From: Neptunicoccus cionae
Lineage (GTDB): Bacteria; Pseudomonadota; Alphaproteobacteria; Rhodobacterales; Rhodobacteraceae
Assembly (NCBI RefSeq): GCF_014643735.1
Contig: NZ_BMKA01000003.1
Coordinates: 1 to 64,000, forward strand
Length of the DNA: 64,000 nucleotides
Direction: 5' to 3'
Part shown: piece after piece, positions 8,779-18,155 of the stretch
Layout of the letters: every line of letters begins with the position of its first letter
Position numbering within the stretch: position 1 is the stretch's first letter
Made by a program: the position numbers and the translations under genes
The notes under the pieces: model-generated
What the model was told of the DNA's origin: nothing
Databases searched by the model: none
Seen by the model: only the letters and a program-made list of their open reading frames with translations

Positions 8779-10164
8779 TTACGACAACTTCTTGGTCCTT
8801 GTCACCTGAATATCGAGCTCTCGGATTTTTTTGCGCAAAGTATTCCGGTTTATCCCTAATAATTCGGCGGTTTTGATCTGGTTTCCCCGCGTCGCGCTAA
8901 GCGAAAGTGCCAACAGAGGTAGCTCCACCTCTCGCAGAATACGGTTGTAGAGTCCGGGGGGCGGCAGCGCATCACCATGCAGGTCAAAGTAGCGTTTGAT
9001 ATGCGCCTCTACCGAAGTTGAAAGGCGGTCCGCTACCACAGGCGTGCCGCTTTGTTCCTGCTCGGCCATTTCTTTCAAGGCCTTTGATACAAAATCGCTG
9101 GAAATTTCGTCTTCGGGGCACAGGATCACCAGACGTTGGATGAAGTTTTGCAATCCACGTACGTTGCCGGGCCATTTGGCCAGACGCATTTGATCCATTG
9201 CGGATTTCGTCAATGTTTTGCGCGCCATTCCTTTGGCGGCACAGTCTTGCAGGAAATGCTGGCTCAGATCAGAAATATCCTCAATCCGGTCCCGCAATGG
9301 CGGCAACACAATGGGCATCACGTTCAAACGGTAAAACAGATCCTCTCGGAACAATCCTTCATTAATCAATGGCAGCACAGGACGATTGGTTGAAGACACA
9401 AATCGCAAACTCTGCGCTTGAACTGCATCTGATTGCGTCAATCCAAGCAAATGCAGCTGGCTGTCTGGCGACAGCTCGCTGAGTTCGTCAAGGTATACCG
9501 TCCCGCCCTGCTCTGTTTCATTCAAAACTGCGTGGTCAAGCTGGCTTGGCGTGGCCGTGCCGCAATTGATCCGCACAAATTTTGCCTGTGCACGGTTCCC
9601 CAAATCATGCAACGCATGTGCCAGCAAATCCTTGCCAGTGCCACTTTCCCCTTGGATCAGCACATTGAGGTCCGTGTTTACGACACGGGCCACGATCCGG
9701 TACACCTCTTGCATGGCAGGGCTGCCCCCCACCAACGGCAATGCAGGTTCCGCCGCGACAGGAGCGCCCGCTTTGACCGCTTCCGGCTGGTTGGCATGGC
9801 CCGGCCTGTTCAGCGCCTTGGATACTTTGGATAGCAGATCCCGTAGGTCAAAGGGTTTAGGCACGTAATCAAACGCCCCTGCCTCTGATGCGCGAATTGC
9901 CGTCACGACGGTGTTCTGTGCAGAGATCACGATAACCGGCAGGTTCGGGCGGCGTTTCATGATGGCGGGCAGCAGATCCAACCCGTTCCCATCCGGCATC
10001 ATTACATCGGACACAACCGCATCGCCTTCGCCTTCTTCAACCCAGCGCCAAAGGGTCGCCGTGTTGCTAGTGGCCCGCACCTTACAACCGGCCCGTGTCA
10101 GAGCCTGCGTGAGAACCGTGCGTATGGTGCGATCGTCATCGGCAACAAGAACAGTGCCATCCAT
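8779..10164 (-). CDS. ntrC: Nitrogen regulator NtrC, sigma-54-independent type
   Basis: NtrC activates nitrogen assimilation genes when phosphorylated by NtrB. The 461-residue protein has a receiver domain (D53 in VVSDVMMPDGNG), an AAA+ domain with Walker A GESGTGKD and Walker B GGTVYLDEL, and a Fis-type DNA-binding end (KTAELLGINRNTLRKKIREL). The segment that normally carries ESELFGH and GAFTGA is deleted: the chain runs from INCGTATPSQLDHAVLNE straight to the Walker B region. Rhodobacter capsulatus NtrC has the same deletion and works with the housekeeping RNA polymerase instead of sigma-54. The start overlaps the ntrB stop by one base. Confidence 0.95.
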   Translation of the reverse strand: MDGTVLVADDDRTIRTVLTQALTRAGCKVRATSNTATLWRWVEEGEGDAVVSDVMMPDGNGLDLLPAIMKRRPNLPVIVISAQNTVVTAIRASEAGAFDYVPKPFDLRDLLSKVSKALNRPGHANQPEAVKAGAPVAAEPALPLVGGSPAMQEVYRIVARVVNTDLNVLIQGESGTGKDLLAHALHDLGNRAQAKFVRINCGTATPSQLDHAVLNETEQGGTVYLDELSELSPDSQLHLLGLTQSDAVQAQSLRFVSSTNRPVLPLINEGLFREDLFYRLNVMPIVLPPLRDRIEDISDLSQHFLQDCAAKGMARKTLTKSAMDQMRLAKWPGNVRGLQNFIQRLVILCPEDEISSDFVSKALKEMAEQEQSGTPVVADRLSTSVEAHIKRYFDLHGDALPPPGLYNRILREVELPLLALSLSATRGNQIKTAELLGINRNTLRKKIRELDIQVTRTKKLS

Positions 10165-11273
10165 CAGAGAAATCCTTTTTTGGTGCGCCAGACAGGCAGG
10201 CGAAGGGTAAAGGTCGTACGACCCGGCATACTGTCACAATCGATCAGTCCACCGTGTCCCATGACGATTTTGGAAACCAAAGGCAGCCCCAGACCACTGC
10301 CGTTAGATTTGCTTGTGACAAACGGATCGAAAATCTCGGAAATCAGTGTGTCCGCAATTCCGTGCCCATTGTCAGTAATATCAATCTGAAGCGGCAGGGT
10401 TTCAGTGCGCCTGCCAGCCACGGCGAATTTCACGCCTGAATTGTAAGACGTGCGCAACTTGATTTTGCCGCGGGTTTCATCCACCGCTTCGGCCGCGTTT
10501 TTGATCAGGTTCTGGAATACTTGTAGCAACTGATCCGCATCCCCTGCTGCATCTGGCAAGGACGGGTCGTAATCCACTGAAAACGATACATGTTTTGCAA
10601 ATCCGGCCTGTGCGGCCCGCACCGCACGGTCCAGCACGTCATGGATGTTAACCGCCGAACGCTGCGTGGGGCGGTCATCCCCGAAATGTTCAACCTTATC
10701 AATCAGTTTTGCAATGCGTTTGGTTTCCTGCTCGATCAGATCGGTCAGCTCGCGGTCCTCATCCGAACCGTTCATCGCCAGAAGCTGCGCTGCGCCGGAT
10801 ATACCGGCCAAAGGGTTGCGCAACTCATGGGCGAGCATGGCTGACATCGCCACAACAGAACGCGCCGCCGCCATATGGGTGAGAGAGCGGCTCATCTTTT
10901 GGGCAACGCCTGTGGGCTGGATGATCAGGAGCAAATCGTCAGAATCGCTGCCCACCGGTCCCACGTGAACGTTGCAGCGTACTGAATGCAGGTCGTTCAG
11001 CGCGACATCCACGTTATACTGCATCAGAGAACCGGATTTCATCCGCGCCTGCGCCACGGTCTCGGCAATCACGGAGTCCGCTCCGAAAAGAGTTTCAACG
11101 CTGCGGTTTCGCAGGATTTTTGCCGAAACCTTAACCATCTGCTCGCCCGCACTATTGCTAAGGCGGAGGTGGTTGTCAGTATCCAGAACGAAGGCTGGAA
11201 AGGGCAGATTGGCCCAAATCTGTTCAAAATTTTCGGGGGGCAGCCCGAAGTTCATGTCTTCGGCGCGGTTCAT
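10164..11273 (-). CDS. ntrB: Nitrogen-sensing histidine kinase NtrB
   Basis: This soluble kinase/phosphatase senses nitrogen through PII (GlnB) and controls NtrC phosphorylation. It has 369 residues: a PAS domain (LPFPAFVLDTDNHLRLSN), the H-box with H149 in AMLAHELRNPLAGISGAAQL, and an ATPase domain with N-box FQNLIKNAAEAV, G1 DNGHGIAD and G2 GSGLGLPLVSKI. There are no membrane segments. It overlaps dusB by four bases upstream and ntrC by one base downstream, so the three are probably translated together. Confidence 0.95.
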   Translation of the reverse strand: MNRAEDMNFGLPPENFEQIWANLPFPAFVLDTDNHLRLSNSAGEQMVKVSAKILRNRSVETLFGADSVIAETVAQARMKSGSLMQYNVDVALNDLHSVRCNVHVGPVGSDSDDLLLIIQPTGVAQKMSRSLTHMAAARSVVAMSAMLAHELRNPLAGISGAAQLLAMNGSDEDRELTDLIEQETKRIAKLIDKVEHFGDDRPTQRSAVNIHDVLDRAVRAAQAGFAKHVSFSVDYDPSLPDAAGDADQLLQVFQNLIKNAAEAVDETRGKIKLRTSYNSGVKFAVAGRRTETLPLQIDITDNGHGIADTLISEIFDPFVTSKSNGSGLGLPLVSKIVMGHGGLIDCDSMPGRTTFTLRLPVWRTKKGFL

Positions 11274-12259
11274 GCGGCCTCGTCTTGTCGGAACCCCAGC
11301 GGCAGTTGACGGATCAGCTGCAACACACGGTCGTTGTCGGTTTCGGTGTAAATCTGCTTACGCAGATCTGCGGATGTGGGCAGGACATCCATATACCACC
11401 CCAGATGTTTGCGGGCGACGCGGTTGCCCAAATCCGCGCCATAAAAGGTTAGCATCGCCTCGTAATGCTCTGAAATCATGTCAATAAACGCTTCACCTTG
11501 CGGGATGTCCGGCGCATTGACCCCAAACATTTCAGCCGCGATCAGCGCAGGCATCCACGGGCGGCCCTGCGCCCCGCGCCCGACCATCACGCCGTCAGCC
11601 CCGGACAGCTCCATCGCGCGACGGGCGGATTTAACATCAACAATATCGCCATTCGCCACCACAGGGACAGACACCGCCTGCTTCACCCCCGCGATCGCCG
11701 CCCAATCCGCACTGCCTTTGTAAAACTGACACCGGGTGCGGCCATGAATGGTTATCATTTGCACGCCCGCCTGTTCCGCACGGGCGGCCAGTTCGGGGGC
11801 ATTCAGCAGGTCGTCGTTCCACCCCAACCGCGTTTTCAACGTGACCGGCACATCCACCGCTTCAATGACCGCCTCAATCAACGATACCGCGTGATCAAGA
11901 TCTTTCATTAGCGCCGAACCGGAATACCCGTTCGTTACCTTCTTGGCTGGACAGCCCATGTTAATATCAATGATTTGCGCGCCGTTGCCTGCACAAAGCT
12001 TTGCGCATTCAGACATCCAGTAGGCGTCCTTGCCCGCAATTTGCACCGAAGTATTCGCCGCATGAAAGCCGAGTTCCGCGCGCGCCTGTGCAGAGGGGCG
12101 TTTTTCGATCATTTCCTGACTGGCCACCATTTCAGACACGACGAGCCCCGCTCCAAAGCGGCTCACCAGATTGCGGAAGGGCAAATCGGTGATTCCGGCC
12201 AGCGGTGCAAGGAGTACGGGAGGCGATATTGCCTTATTTCCGATCAGAATTTGGGTCAT
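11270..12259 (-). CDS. dusB: tRNA dihydrouridine synthase DusB (NifR3)
   Basis: This FMN enzyme reduces uridine to dihydrouridine in the D-loop of tRNA. The reading frame shows the TIM-barrel start APLAGITDLPFRNLV, the catalytic cysteine in NMGCPAKKV, and the FMN-phosphate region GADGVMVGRGAQGRPW. I chose the ATG at 12257-12259 (MTQIL, about 329 residues), the usual length. A TTG 48 bases upstream is in frame, but its extra residues look unlike the family. In Rhodobacter this gene is called nifR3 and heads the ntrBC operon, exactly as here. Confidence 0.94.
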   Translation of the reverse strand: MTQILIGNKAISPPVLLAPLAGITDLPFRNLVSRFGAGLVVSEMVASQEMIEKRPSAQARAELGFHAANTSVQIAGKDAYWMSECAKLCAGNGAQIIDINMGCPAKKVTNGYSGSALMKDLDHAVSLIEAVIEAVDVPVTLKTRLGWNDDLLNAPELAARAEQAGVQMITIHGRTRCQFYKGSADWAAIAGVKQAVSVPVVANGDIVDVKSARRAMELSGADGVMVGRGAQGRPWMPALIAAEMFGVNAPDIPQGEAFIDMISEHYEAMLTFYGADLGNRVARKHLGWYMDVLPTSADLRKQIYTETDNDRVLQLIRQLPLGFRQDEAA

Positions 12260-12397
12260 GCCTCTTTCTTGTGCATTCGGGCGGGGATTGCAAGTGTGCA
12301 ACCGCAAGAAATCTCACCATTGTGACCGCGGCCCCCTTTGGGTATTGGAGAGCGATAATGCGCGAGAGGCGCGAGACAACAGACAGGCACAGCGGTT

Positions 12398-13549
12398 TTG
12401 TCAGATTTATCAGCAGAATTCCTGATCGTAGCAGCGGGTCGTGGCACCCGTGCTGGCGGCGGTATTCCCAAGCAGTACCGCCCCCTAAGGGGCAAGCCGG
12501 TGCTCTACCACACCATTTCCGCCTGTTTGGCAAGTGATGCGATCACCAATCTGCGGGTAGTGATTCACCCCGATGACCTGACGCTTTATAGTGACACGGT
12601 GGCCCCGATTACCGATGCAAGGCTGCAACCGCCTGTTTTTGGCGGGGACAGCCGCAGCGATAGTGTGCGGCGCGGGCTTGCTGCCTGCAATGGGAGCCAT
12701 GTTCTGATCCACGACGGTGCCCGCCCCTTGCTGGAACGTGCCAAGATCGACGCGCTGCTGGAGGCACTTCACCACAAGCGGGCCGCTTTCCTTGCCGTGC
12801 TTGTGGTAGATGCGCTTTGGCGGGCGGATAGCGACGTGGCGCAGGCGCCTGTGTCGCGGGACGGGTTGTGGCGGGCGCAGACCCCGCAGGCGTTCCGGTT
12901 GCGCGATATTCGCGCGGCACATGACGCCACCAACGACGATCTGCCCGATGATGTAGAAACCGCACGGGCCTTCGGTCTGGAAGTCAGCATTGTTGAGGGC
13001 AGCCAGACCAATATCAAAATCACACAACCCGGCGATTTCGCGCTGGCAGAGCAACTTATGGGGGCAGAAATGGACATTCGGACAGGCAACGGCTTTGACG
13101 TTCACAAATTCGGACCGGGCGATCATGTCACGCTGAACGGGGTCACGATCCCCCATGATCAGGGACTGGTCGGGCATTCTGATGCGGATGTGGCGATGCA
13201 CACACTGACAGATGCGATTTTCGGGGCTTTGGCGGAAGGTGATATCGGCCAGTGGTTCCCGCCAAGCGAACCCGAATGGAAGGGCGCTGCCAGCGATATT
13301 TTCCTGCGCAAAGCGGTTGAGCGCACTGCCGCGCGCGGCTTTACCATTACCCATATGGATTGCACGATCATCTGCGAGGAACCGAAGATCGGTCCTCACA
13401 CCACGGCCATGCGACAAAAGCTGGCAGAGATCACGGGTATCGATGTAGATAGGATCAGCGTGAAGGCAACCACGACTGAACAGCTCGGCTTTGCGGGGCG
13501 TAAGGAAGGGATTGCTGCGCAGGCAACGGCAACATTGGTGAAACTATGA
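12398..13549 (+). CDS. ispDF: Bifunctional IspD/IspF isoprenoid synthesis enzyme
   Basis: The protein catalyses two steps of the methylerythritol phosphate pathway: cytidylyl transfer to MEP (IspD, residues ~1-225) and formation of the cyclodiphosphate (IspF, ~227-383). IspD motifs are VAAGRGTRAGGGIPKQYRPL and HDGARPL; IspF motifs are GNGFDVHKF and GHSDADVAMHTLTDAI with the metal-binding Asp and His. Such fusions are typical of alphaproteobacteria. The start is a TTG at 12398-12400; no other start codon is in frame between it and the stop at 12356-12358. It heads a plus-strand operon with pgpA and pncC. Confidence 0.95.
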   Translation: MSDLSAEFLIVAAGRGTRAGGGIPKQYRPLRGKPVLYHTISACLASDAITNLRVVIHPDDLTLYSDTVAPITDARLQPPVFGGDSRSDSVRRGLAACNGSHVLIHDGARPLLERAKIDALLEALHHKRAAFLAVLVVDALWRADSDVAQAPVSRDGLWRAQTPQAFRLRDIRAAHDATNDDLPDDVETARAFGLEVSIVEGSQTNIKITQPGDFALAEQLMGAEMDIRTGNGFDVHKFGPGDHVTLNGVTIPHDQGLVGHSDADVAMHTLTDAIFGALAEGDIGQWFPPSEPEWKGAASDIFLRKAVERTAARGFTITHMDCTIICEEPKIGPHTTAMRQKLAEITGIDVDRISVKATTTEQLGFAGRKEGIAAQATATLVKL

Positions 13550-14037
13550 CAAGATTTCTGGCCACGTGGTTCTATTCGGGGCTTTTGCCTTTCGTTCCAG
13601 GCACTTGGGGGTCGGCTGCGGCACTGCCTTTCGCAGTTATTCTACACGCGCTCGGCGGCTTTCCCCTGCTTCTGATCGCCACTATTGTGGTGTTCTTCGT
13701 CGGTTGGTGGGCGACCACCGTAGAAACCCGTGGCAAGGAAAACCACGATCCGGGCGAAATCGTAATTGACGAAGTCGCGGGCCAGTGGCTGACGCTGATG
13801 CCACTGTCGTATGTGCTTTGGTCCCACGGCAGTGCTGTGACAATCCTGCCTTGGCCGGGGTTGCTAGGCGGTTTCATCCTGTTCCGCCTGTTCGATATTC
13901 TCAAACCTTGGCCGGTGAGCTGGGCTGACCGGAAATCCACCCCGTTCGGCGTGATGTTCGACGACATCCTCGCAGGGATCTACGCCGCACTTCTGCTCAG
14001 CATCGGCGGCTATCTGGCCCACGGCGGGTTCTCATGA
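13546..14037 (+). CDS. pgpA: Phosphatidylglycerophosphatase A
   Basis: PgpA dephosphorylates phosphatidylglycerol phosphate in the inner membrane, the last step to phosphatidylglycerol. The 163-residue protein has the family's N-terminal motif (FVPGTWGSAAALP), several hydrophobic segments, and the conserved acidic stretches DPGEIVIDEVAGQW and FRLFDILKPWP. It overlaps ispDF upstream and pncC downstream by four bases each (ATGA), so the three are translationally coupled. Confidence 0.92.
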   Translation: MTRFLATWFYSGLLPFVPGTWGSAAALPFAVILHALGGFPLLLIATIVVFFVGWWATTVETRGKENHDPGEIVIDEVAGQWLTLMPLSYVLWSHGSAVTILPWPGLLGGFILFRLFDILKPWPVSWADRKSTPFGVMFDDILAGIYAALLLSIGGYLAHGGFS

Positions 14038-14513
14038 CCCTTCCGGTAGACCTTGCCCGCCAAACGCTGGAGGCCTGTCGGGGCCGTGGCCAGATGGTGG
14101 CAACTGCCGAGAGCTGCACCGGCGGGCTGGTTGCGGCGAGTTTGACCGCTGTGGCGGGATCGTCGGATGTGGTGGATCGCGGGTTTGTCACCTACACGAA
14201 TGATGCAAAGATGCAGATGATCGGGGTGACGCGGGCAACACTGGAAGCTTATGGCGCCGTGTCCGAACAGGTGGCGGCTGAAATGGCGCAAGGCGCGCTC
14301 GCAAATTCCAATGCGGGCATCGCTGTCAGCATCACAGGCATAGCAGGTCCCGGCGGATCAGAGCACAAGCCCGAAGGCCGCGTCTGTTTCGGACTGGCCA
14401 CCAGAACCGGCTGCACCACGATAACCAAAGAATTCGGCGCACTGGGGCGTGCAGAGGTCCGGCTCGCCGCTACAAACTGCGCGCTGTCGGCGTTGCGGGA
14501 TCAACGCTTCTAA
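14034..14513 (+). CDS. pncC: Nicotinamide-nucleotide amidase (CinA C-terminal domain, PncC)
   Basis: The enzyme deamidates nicotinamide mononucleotide for recycling into NAD. The 159-residue protein consists of only the C-terminal CinA domain, with catalytic motif TAESCTGGLVA and the conserved SITGIAGPGG. It is the stand-alone form, without the N-terminal molybdopterin-like domain of long CinA proteins. It is the last gene of the ispDF operon, ending eight bases from the convergent COQ10-like gene. Confidence 0.92.
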   Translation: MTLPVDLARQTLEACRGRGQMVATAESCTGGLVAASLTAVAGSSDVVDRGFVTYTNDAKMQMIGVTRATLEAYGAVSEQVAAEMAQGALANSNAGIAVSITGIAGPGGSEHKPEGRVCFGLATRTGCTTITKEFGALGRAEVRLAATNCALSALRDQRF

Positions 14514-14520
14514 GCCGGTT

Positions 14521-14982
14521 TCAGGACCCTGCTCCGCTGCCGTAAAGCTCTTTCGCGCGTTTTTCGAATGCGCCCACGATCCGGCGCATAGCCTCGTTGA
14601 AGACCACACCAATCACGGCTTGCAGCATTGCGGATTTGAATTCGAAATCCACGAAGAAATCCACCTCGCACCCGCCGCCTTCAAGTTGTTTGAAGGACCA
14701 GTGGTTGTTGAGATAGCGAAACGGGCCGTCGATATATTCCACGTCGATCTTCATGTCGTCGGGATGCAGGGTCACGCGACTGCCGAACTGTTCGCGGAAC
14801 ACTTTAAAAGAAATCACCAGATCCGCGTCGATCACTTCGGTGTTTTCCAACTGTTCGCGATTGCGAATCCGCGCACCGGCGCACCACGGCAGGAATTTCG
14901 GATAAGAGCCGATATCGGCAATCAGATCATATATCTGTTGCGCGCTATAGGGCATCTGGCGGGTTTCACTGTGCTTTGGCAT
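14521..14982 (-). CDS. COQ10/RatA-like START-domain protein
   Basis: This is a small lipid-binding START-fold protein of the COQ10 family, whose members bind ubiquinone or its precursors and support respiration. The family also includes E. coli RatA, annotated as a toxin that blocks ribosome assembly. From the ATG at 14980-14982 the product is about 153 residues, with the signature YSAQQIYDLIADIGSYPKFLPWC and VDFEFKSAMLQ near the end. An earlier in-frame start 78 bases upstream adds residues not typical of the family. No antitoxin-like partner is next to it, so a quinone role is more likely. Confidence 0.85.
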   Translation of the reverse strand: MPKHSETRQMPYSAQQIYDLIADIGSYPKFLPWCAGARIRNREQLENTEVIDADLVISFKVFREQFGSRVTLHPDDMKIDVEYIDGPFRYLNNHWSFKQLEGGGCEVDFFVDFEFKSAMLQAVIGVVFNEAMRRIVGAFEKRAKELYGSGAGS

Positions 14983-15101
14983 GGGCGAACTTCTATTATG
15001 GTGCGACCACAGGGTCACTAAGATTGTTTGTCGCGGGTACTGACATTTTGTGCACGACAAGTAAATTGGCCCCCTAACCAGATCAAACGGGGAATCGCCT
15101 G

Positions 15102-15644
15102 ATGGACCACAACAATTACGTCATCGACCAACTGATTTCGGCAAAATCCATTGCCGCACGGGTCGAGGCGCTGGCCGATACCATTTCCGAGCATTTCCAC
15201 GATACGGACAAGCTGGTGGTTGTGGGCTTACTGCGCGGTAGCTTCGTGTTCATCGCCGATCTGGTGCGCGAGCTTGATTTGCCCTGCGAAGTGGATTTTC
15301 TGGAAACATCGTCTTACGGCAATTCGATGCAATCAAGCAAAGAAGTACGCATTCTCAAAGACTTGCGCGGCGAGATTGAAGGGCGCGATATTCTGGTGGT
15401 CGAAGATATCGTTGATACGGGCCACACGTTGAAACATGTGATCGGCCTGCTGCAATCGCGCAATCCGGCCCGGCTTGAGGTCTGCGCCCTGCTTGACAAA
15501 CCATCCCGCCGCGAAGTCGATGTGAAGGCCACATGGACCGGTTTTGAAATCCCGGATGAATTTGTGGTGGGCTATGGAATCGACTACGCGCAGCGCAACC
15601 GGAACCTTGGCTACATCGGATCAGTGCGCTTCATTCAGGATTGA
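15102..15644 (+). CDS. hpt: Hypoxanthine phosphoribosyltransferase
   Basis: The enzyme salvages hypoxanthine (and guanine) to IMP/GMP using PRPP. The 180-residue protein has the PRPP-binding motif [15 protein letters not shown], the N-terminal pyrophosphate-loop region [18 protein letters not shown], and the C-terminal base-binding stretch [14 protein letters not shown]. The length is normal. A GGGGA ribosome site precedes the ATG. Its 3' end overlaps the convergent LysR gene by ten bases. Confidence 0.93.
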   Translation: MDHNNYVIDQLISAKSIAARVEALADTISEHFHDTDKLVVVGLLRGSFVFIADLVRELDLPCEVDFLETSSYGNSMQSSKEVRILKDLRGEIEGRDILVVEDIVDTGHTLKHVIGLLQSRNPARLEVCALLDKPSRREVDVKATWTGFEIPDEFVVGYGIDYAQRNRNLGYIGSVRFIQD

Positions 15645-16513
15645 TCCCCCGCAAGCAAGGCGCTGCGGTCCCTGACCTGCGCCGTTAGAAATTCGCGACA
15701 CGCCTGAATGCGCGGCATGGAAGCCAGATCCTTGTGGTTTGCAACCCAGATCGCTGTCTCCATCCTGTCGAAAAAGCCGGAAATCAAACGCAGGTCCGGC
15801 GCATCTGCCGTTAGAAAACGGGGGAGAACCGCCAGACCAAGTCCGGCAGCACAGAGCCCGCGAAGCGTTATGAAGCTGTCCGCAGATCCGACGATCAAGC
15901 CGTCGTCGACATTTGATTGCTGCCATTTTCCCGCACAGGAGCGGAGCAACGGACCTGTCACGCCAAGCCAGTTTTGAACCTCACGCCCGATTGTCAGGTC
16001 TTTATGCCCATAAACCCCGAAGCCCATTTTCGCCACTTGCTCTCCGATCAATTCGTCGGGCAGGCTGTCTGCAGGGCGAACCGTGACCTCTGCCTCAAGC
16101 TGGTCAAAGTTCAAAGGCAGGTTTGAAGCCAGCACATCCAGTTTCAACTCCGGATGTGCGCGCTGTAATCCGGCGATCATATCCGGCAGGATAGTTTGAC
16201 AGAGCGAATCTGTCGAAGTGATCCGAACCGCTCCCCGCACGCCTGCGCCCTGCCCTGTCACGGCGCGTTCGGTCGTCTCCATTGCGCGGCGTAAATCACG
16301 AAGCGCGTCCACCAGCCCGCTTTGATCGGTACGCAACCGGTATCCGTTGCGGGCGCGATCAAATATCTTGAGGTTATGACGTTCTTGAAAGCCGGTGACG
16401 CGCCGCAGAACCGTGGCATGGTTCACCCCGAGCGACCGCGCTGCGGCATTCAGGGATCCGTGTTCGACCACAGCAAGGATAAAGCGGTAATCGTCCCAGT
16501 TGTCTGTTTCCAT
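15635..16513 (-). CDS. LysR-family transcriptional regulator
   Basis: The 292-residue protein has the N-terminal winged helix-turn-helix ([22 protein letters not shown], then HATVLRRV) and a LysR substrate-binding domain after about residue 90. The start is ATG 16511-16513. It is divergent from the cytochrome c' gene with 108 bases between them, the usual arrangement when a LysR protein controls its neighbour; that target is inferred. The effector cannot be told from sequence. Confidence 0.88.
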   Translation of the reverse strand: METDNWDDYRFILAVVEHGSLNAAARSLGVNHATVLRRVTGFQERHNLKIFDRARNGYRLRTDQSGLVDALRDLRRAMETTERAVTGQGAGVRGAVRITSTDSLCQTILPDMIAGLQRAHPELKLDVLASNLPLNFDQLEAEVTVRPADSLPDELIGEQVAKMGFGVYGHKDLTIGREVQNWLGVTGPLLRSCAGKWQQSNVDDGLIVGSADSFITLRGLCAAGLGLAVLPRFLTADAPDLRLISGFFDRMETAIWVANHKDLASMPRIQACREFLTAQVRDRSALLAGDQS

Positions 16514-16621
16514 CTCGTCATGCTAGTGCATTTTCGCACAGCTGACCCTCAATTATTTGTGAGTATCCTTTTTTTCTGCACAAGCTAGACTGTCATAGGA
16601 GTCAACCTAAGGGAGCCAGAC

Positions 16622-17086
16622 ATGAAAATCATCCTCGCCACCACAGCCACCGCGCTTGTTCTGTCCGCAGGGCTATTCAGCCCCGCAGTGGCAAATGAAG
16701 CCGCGATCAAAGCGCGTCAGTCACTTATGCAGCTTTATGCTTTCAACTTGGGACAGTTGGGCGCGATGGCGAAAGGCACTATGGAGTATAACGCCGAATC
16801 TGCGCAGGCTGCGGCGGACAACCTTCTGGCAGCGGCCAGCATGAACCAAATGGCGATGTGGCCGGAAGGTACGGACAATGCTGCAATGCCGGGCAAAACC
16901 GCGGCGCTACCAGAAATTTGGTCCACGTACCCGAAGATCGCTGAAAACGGACAGGCTCTGGTTGCTGCGGCTGAAAACATGGCTTCGGTTGCAGGAAACG
17001 ATCTGGATTCCCTGCGCGGTGCAATGGGCGACGTTGGGAAATCCTGCGGCGGCTGTCACAAAAGCTTCCGCGCTTCTGACGATTGA
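16622..17086 (+). CDS. cycP: Cytochrome c' (periplasmic)
   Basis: This is a small periplasmic heme protein of the cytochrome c' family, which binds NO and protects against nitrosative stress. Features: a cleavable signal peptide (residues ~1-24, ending AVANE), the family helix start RQSLMQLYAFNLGQL, and a C-terminal heme motif CGGCH (C142, C145, H146), as expected for a four-helix class II cytochrome. The length of 154 residues is usual. It has a strong ribosome site (AAGGGAG) and a LysR gene divergent upstream. Confidence 0.92.
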   Translation: MKIILATTATALVLSAGLFSPAVANEAAIKARQSLMQLYAFNLGQLGAMAKGTMEYNAESAQAAADNLLAAASMNQMAMWPEGTDNAAMPGKTAALPEIWSTYPKIAENGQALVAAAENMASVAGNDLDSLRGAMGDVGKSCGGCHKSFRASDD

Positions 17087-17118
17087 TCCCGCGACGCGCG
17101 AGACGAAAGAAAACGGCC

Positions 17119-18081
17119 TCAGGCAACAGCCGCTTTTGTTGCCTCGGCCAGCTTTCCGGCGAACCAGTTCTGATAGGTGCGGATCAGGATGTAGGGGATC
17201 AGCAGGCTGCCCGCGCCAAAGGATATTATCGCCAGAACCTGTGCGAACAGACCATGCCCAGATTCTACCGCCAGTATCTGAACCGCACTGAATGCAGCCA
17301 GTGGAAAACAGAAGTTCCCCCAATCGGGTGACCATCCCCCCCGCGCCATCCAAGGGATCAGCGGCACCAACGCAAGTCCTGTGATGTTCGTGGCAATCCA
17401 GAAGACGCCGAACCACGGCGCGTCCTGCAACTCATGAACCCCAAGCGCCACCAGCGCCGGTGGCACCAAGAACACCGCATAACTGCTGCGATGATGTTCG
17501 GGAACCGATGCGCGGGATCCGTTCCAAATGCTTAGGCCAAGGATCACCGCCCACAGCGGTACAGACAGCAGCAATATTGTACGACTGAACGCCACATGCC
17601 CCAACTCCGGCCCCGCCAAAGTCGCCACCAACACGCCCACCGTTGGCAACAGGAACACAGGTGTGACTTGGGACAAGGTGCTGTGATGGCGCAGCAGGAT
17701 CAACACCACCGAAATAAAATAGACAAGATGCAGCCCGAGCGCCATCCACCAAACCAGAAACGCCCCGAGGCTGGTATAGGGAAGCAAAAACGCAGCCATC
17801 GCCATGGCACACATGGAGCCTGCAGAAACCGACCCTCGCGCAGGGTCAATCATCAGGTCATCCCAGAGCACGCCCGGACGGATGCAGAGTTTGGCGACAT
17901 AACTGCTCAGCGTGACCAGCAGAATAAGGGTCGCCCCAATGCCCAGCCACACTCCGATGCCTTGGGGCACATCCCACACGCGAGCAGCCTCGCGCCAAGC
18001 CAGTGACAGACCAAACATCCCCAACAGACTGGGGAACAAGGCAGGTGGCGTCCGGCGCCAGAAGTGATTGAACAAAGCCAT
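17119..18081 (-). CDS. TehA/SLAC1-like (TDT family) membrane transporter
   Basis: From ATG 18079-18081 the product is about 320 residues with roughly ten hydrophobic segments, in the pattern of the tellurite-resistance/dicarboxylate transporter (TDT) family that includes TehA, Mae1 and the SLAC1 anion channel. It opens with RTPPALFPSLLGMFGLSLAW, a typical TDT first helix. An in-frame extension to 18198 overlaps the divergent gene and is not membrane-like. Substrate unknown; an anion or weak acid is the usual choice in the family. Confidence 0.8.
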   Translation of the reverse strand: MALFNHFWRRTPPALFPSLLGMFGLSLAWREAARVWDVPQGIGVWLGIGATLILLVTLSSYVAKLCIRPGVLWDDLMIDPARGSVSAGSMCAMAMAAFLLPYTSLGAFLVWWMALGLHLVYFISVVLILLRHHSTLSQVTPVFLLPTVGVLVATLAGPELGHVAFSRTILLLSVPLWAVILGLSIWNGSRASVPEHHRSSYAVFLVPPALVALGVHELQDAPWFGVFWIATNITGLALVPLIPWMARGGWSPDWGNFCFPLAAFSAVQILAVESGHGLFAQVLAIISFGAGSLLIPYILIRTYQNWFAGKLAEATKAAVA

Positions 18082-18155
18082 ACGTTTTTTATTGCAGTGA
18101 TTGCTGTCATAGGCCAACCATGATTTCAGATTTCGCGACGATAAGGGGCATCGAC

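Noticed and set aside
14521-14982. Toxin RatA of a toxin-antitoxin pair
   Set aside because: The START-domain protein has no antitoxin-like neighbour. The COQ10-type role is more usual, and RatA is only a name shared by the family.
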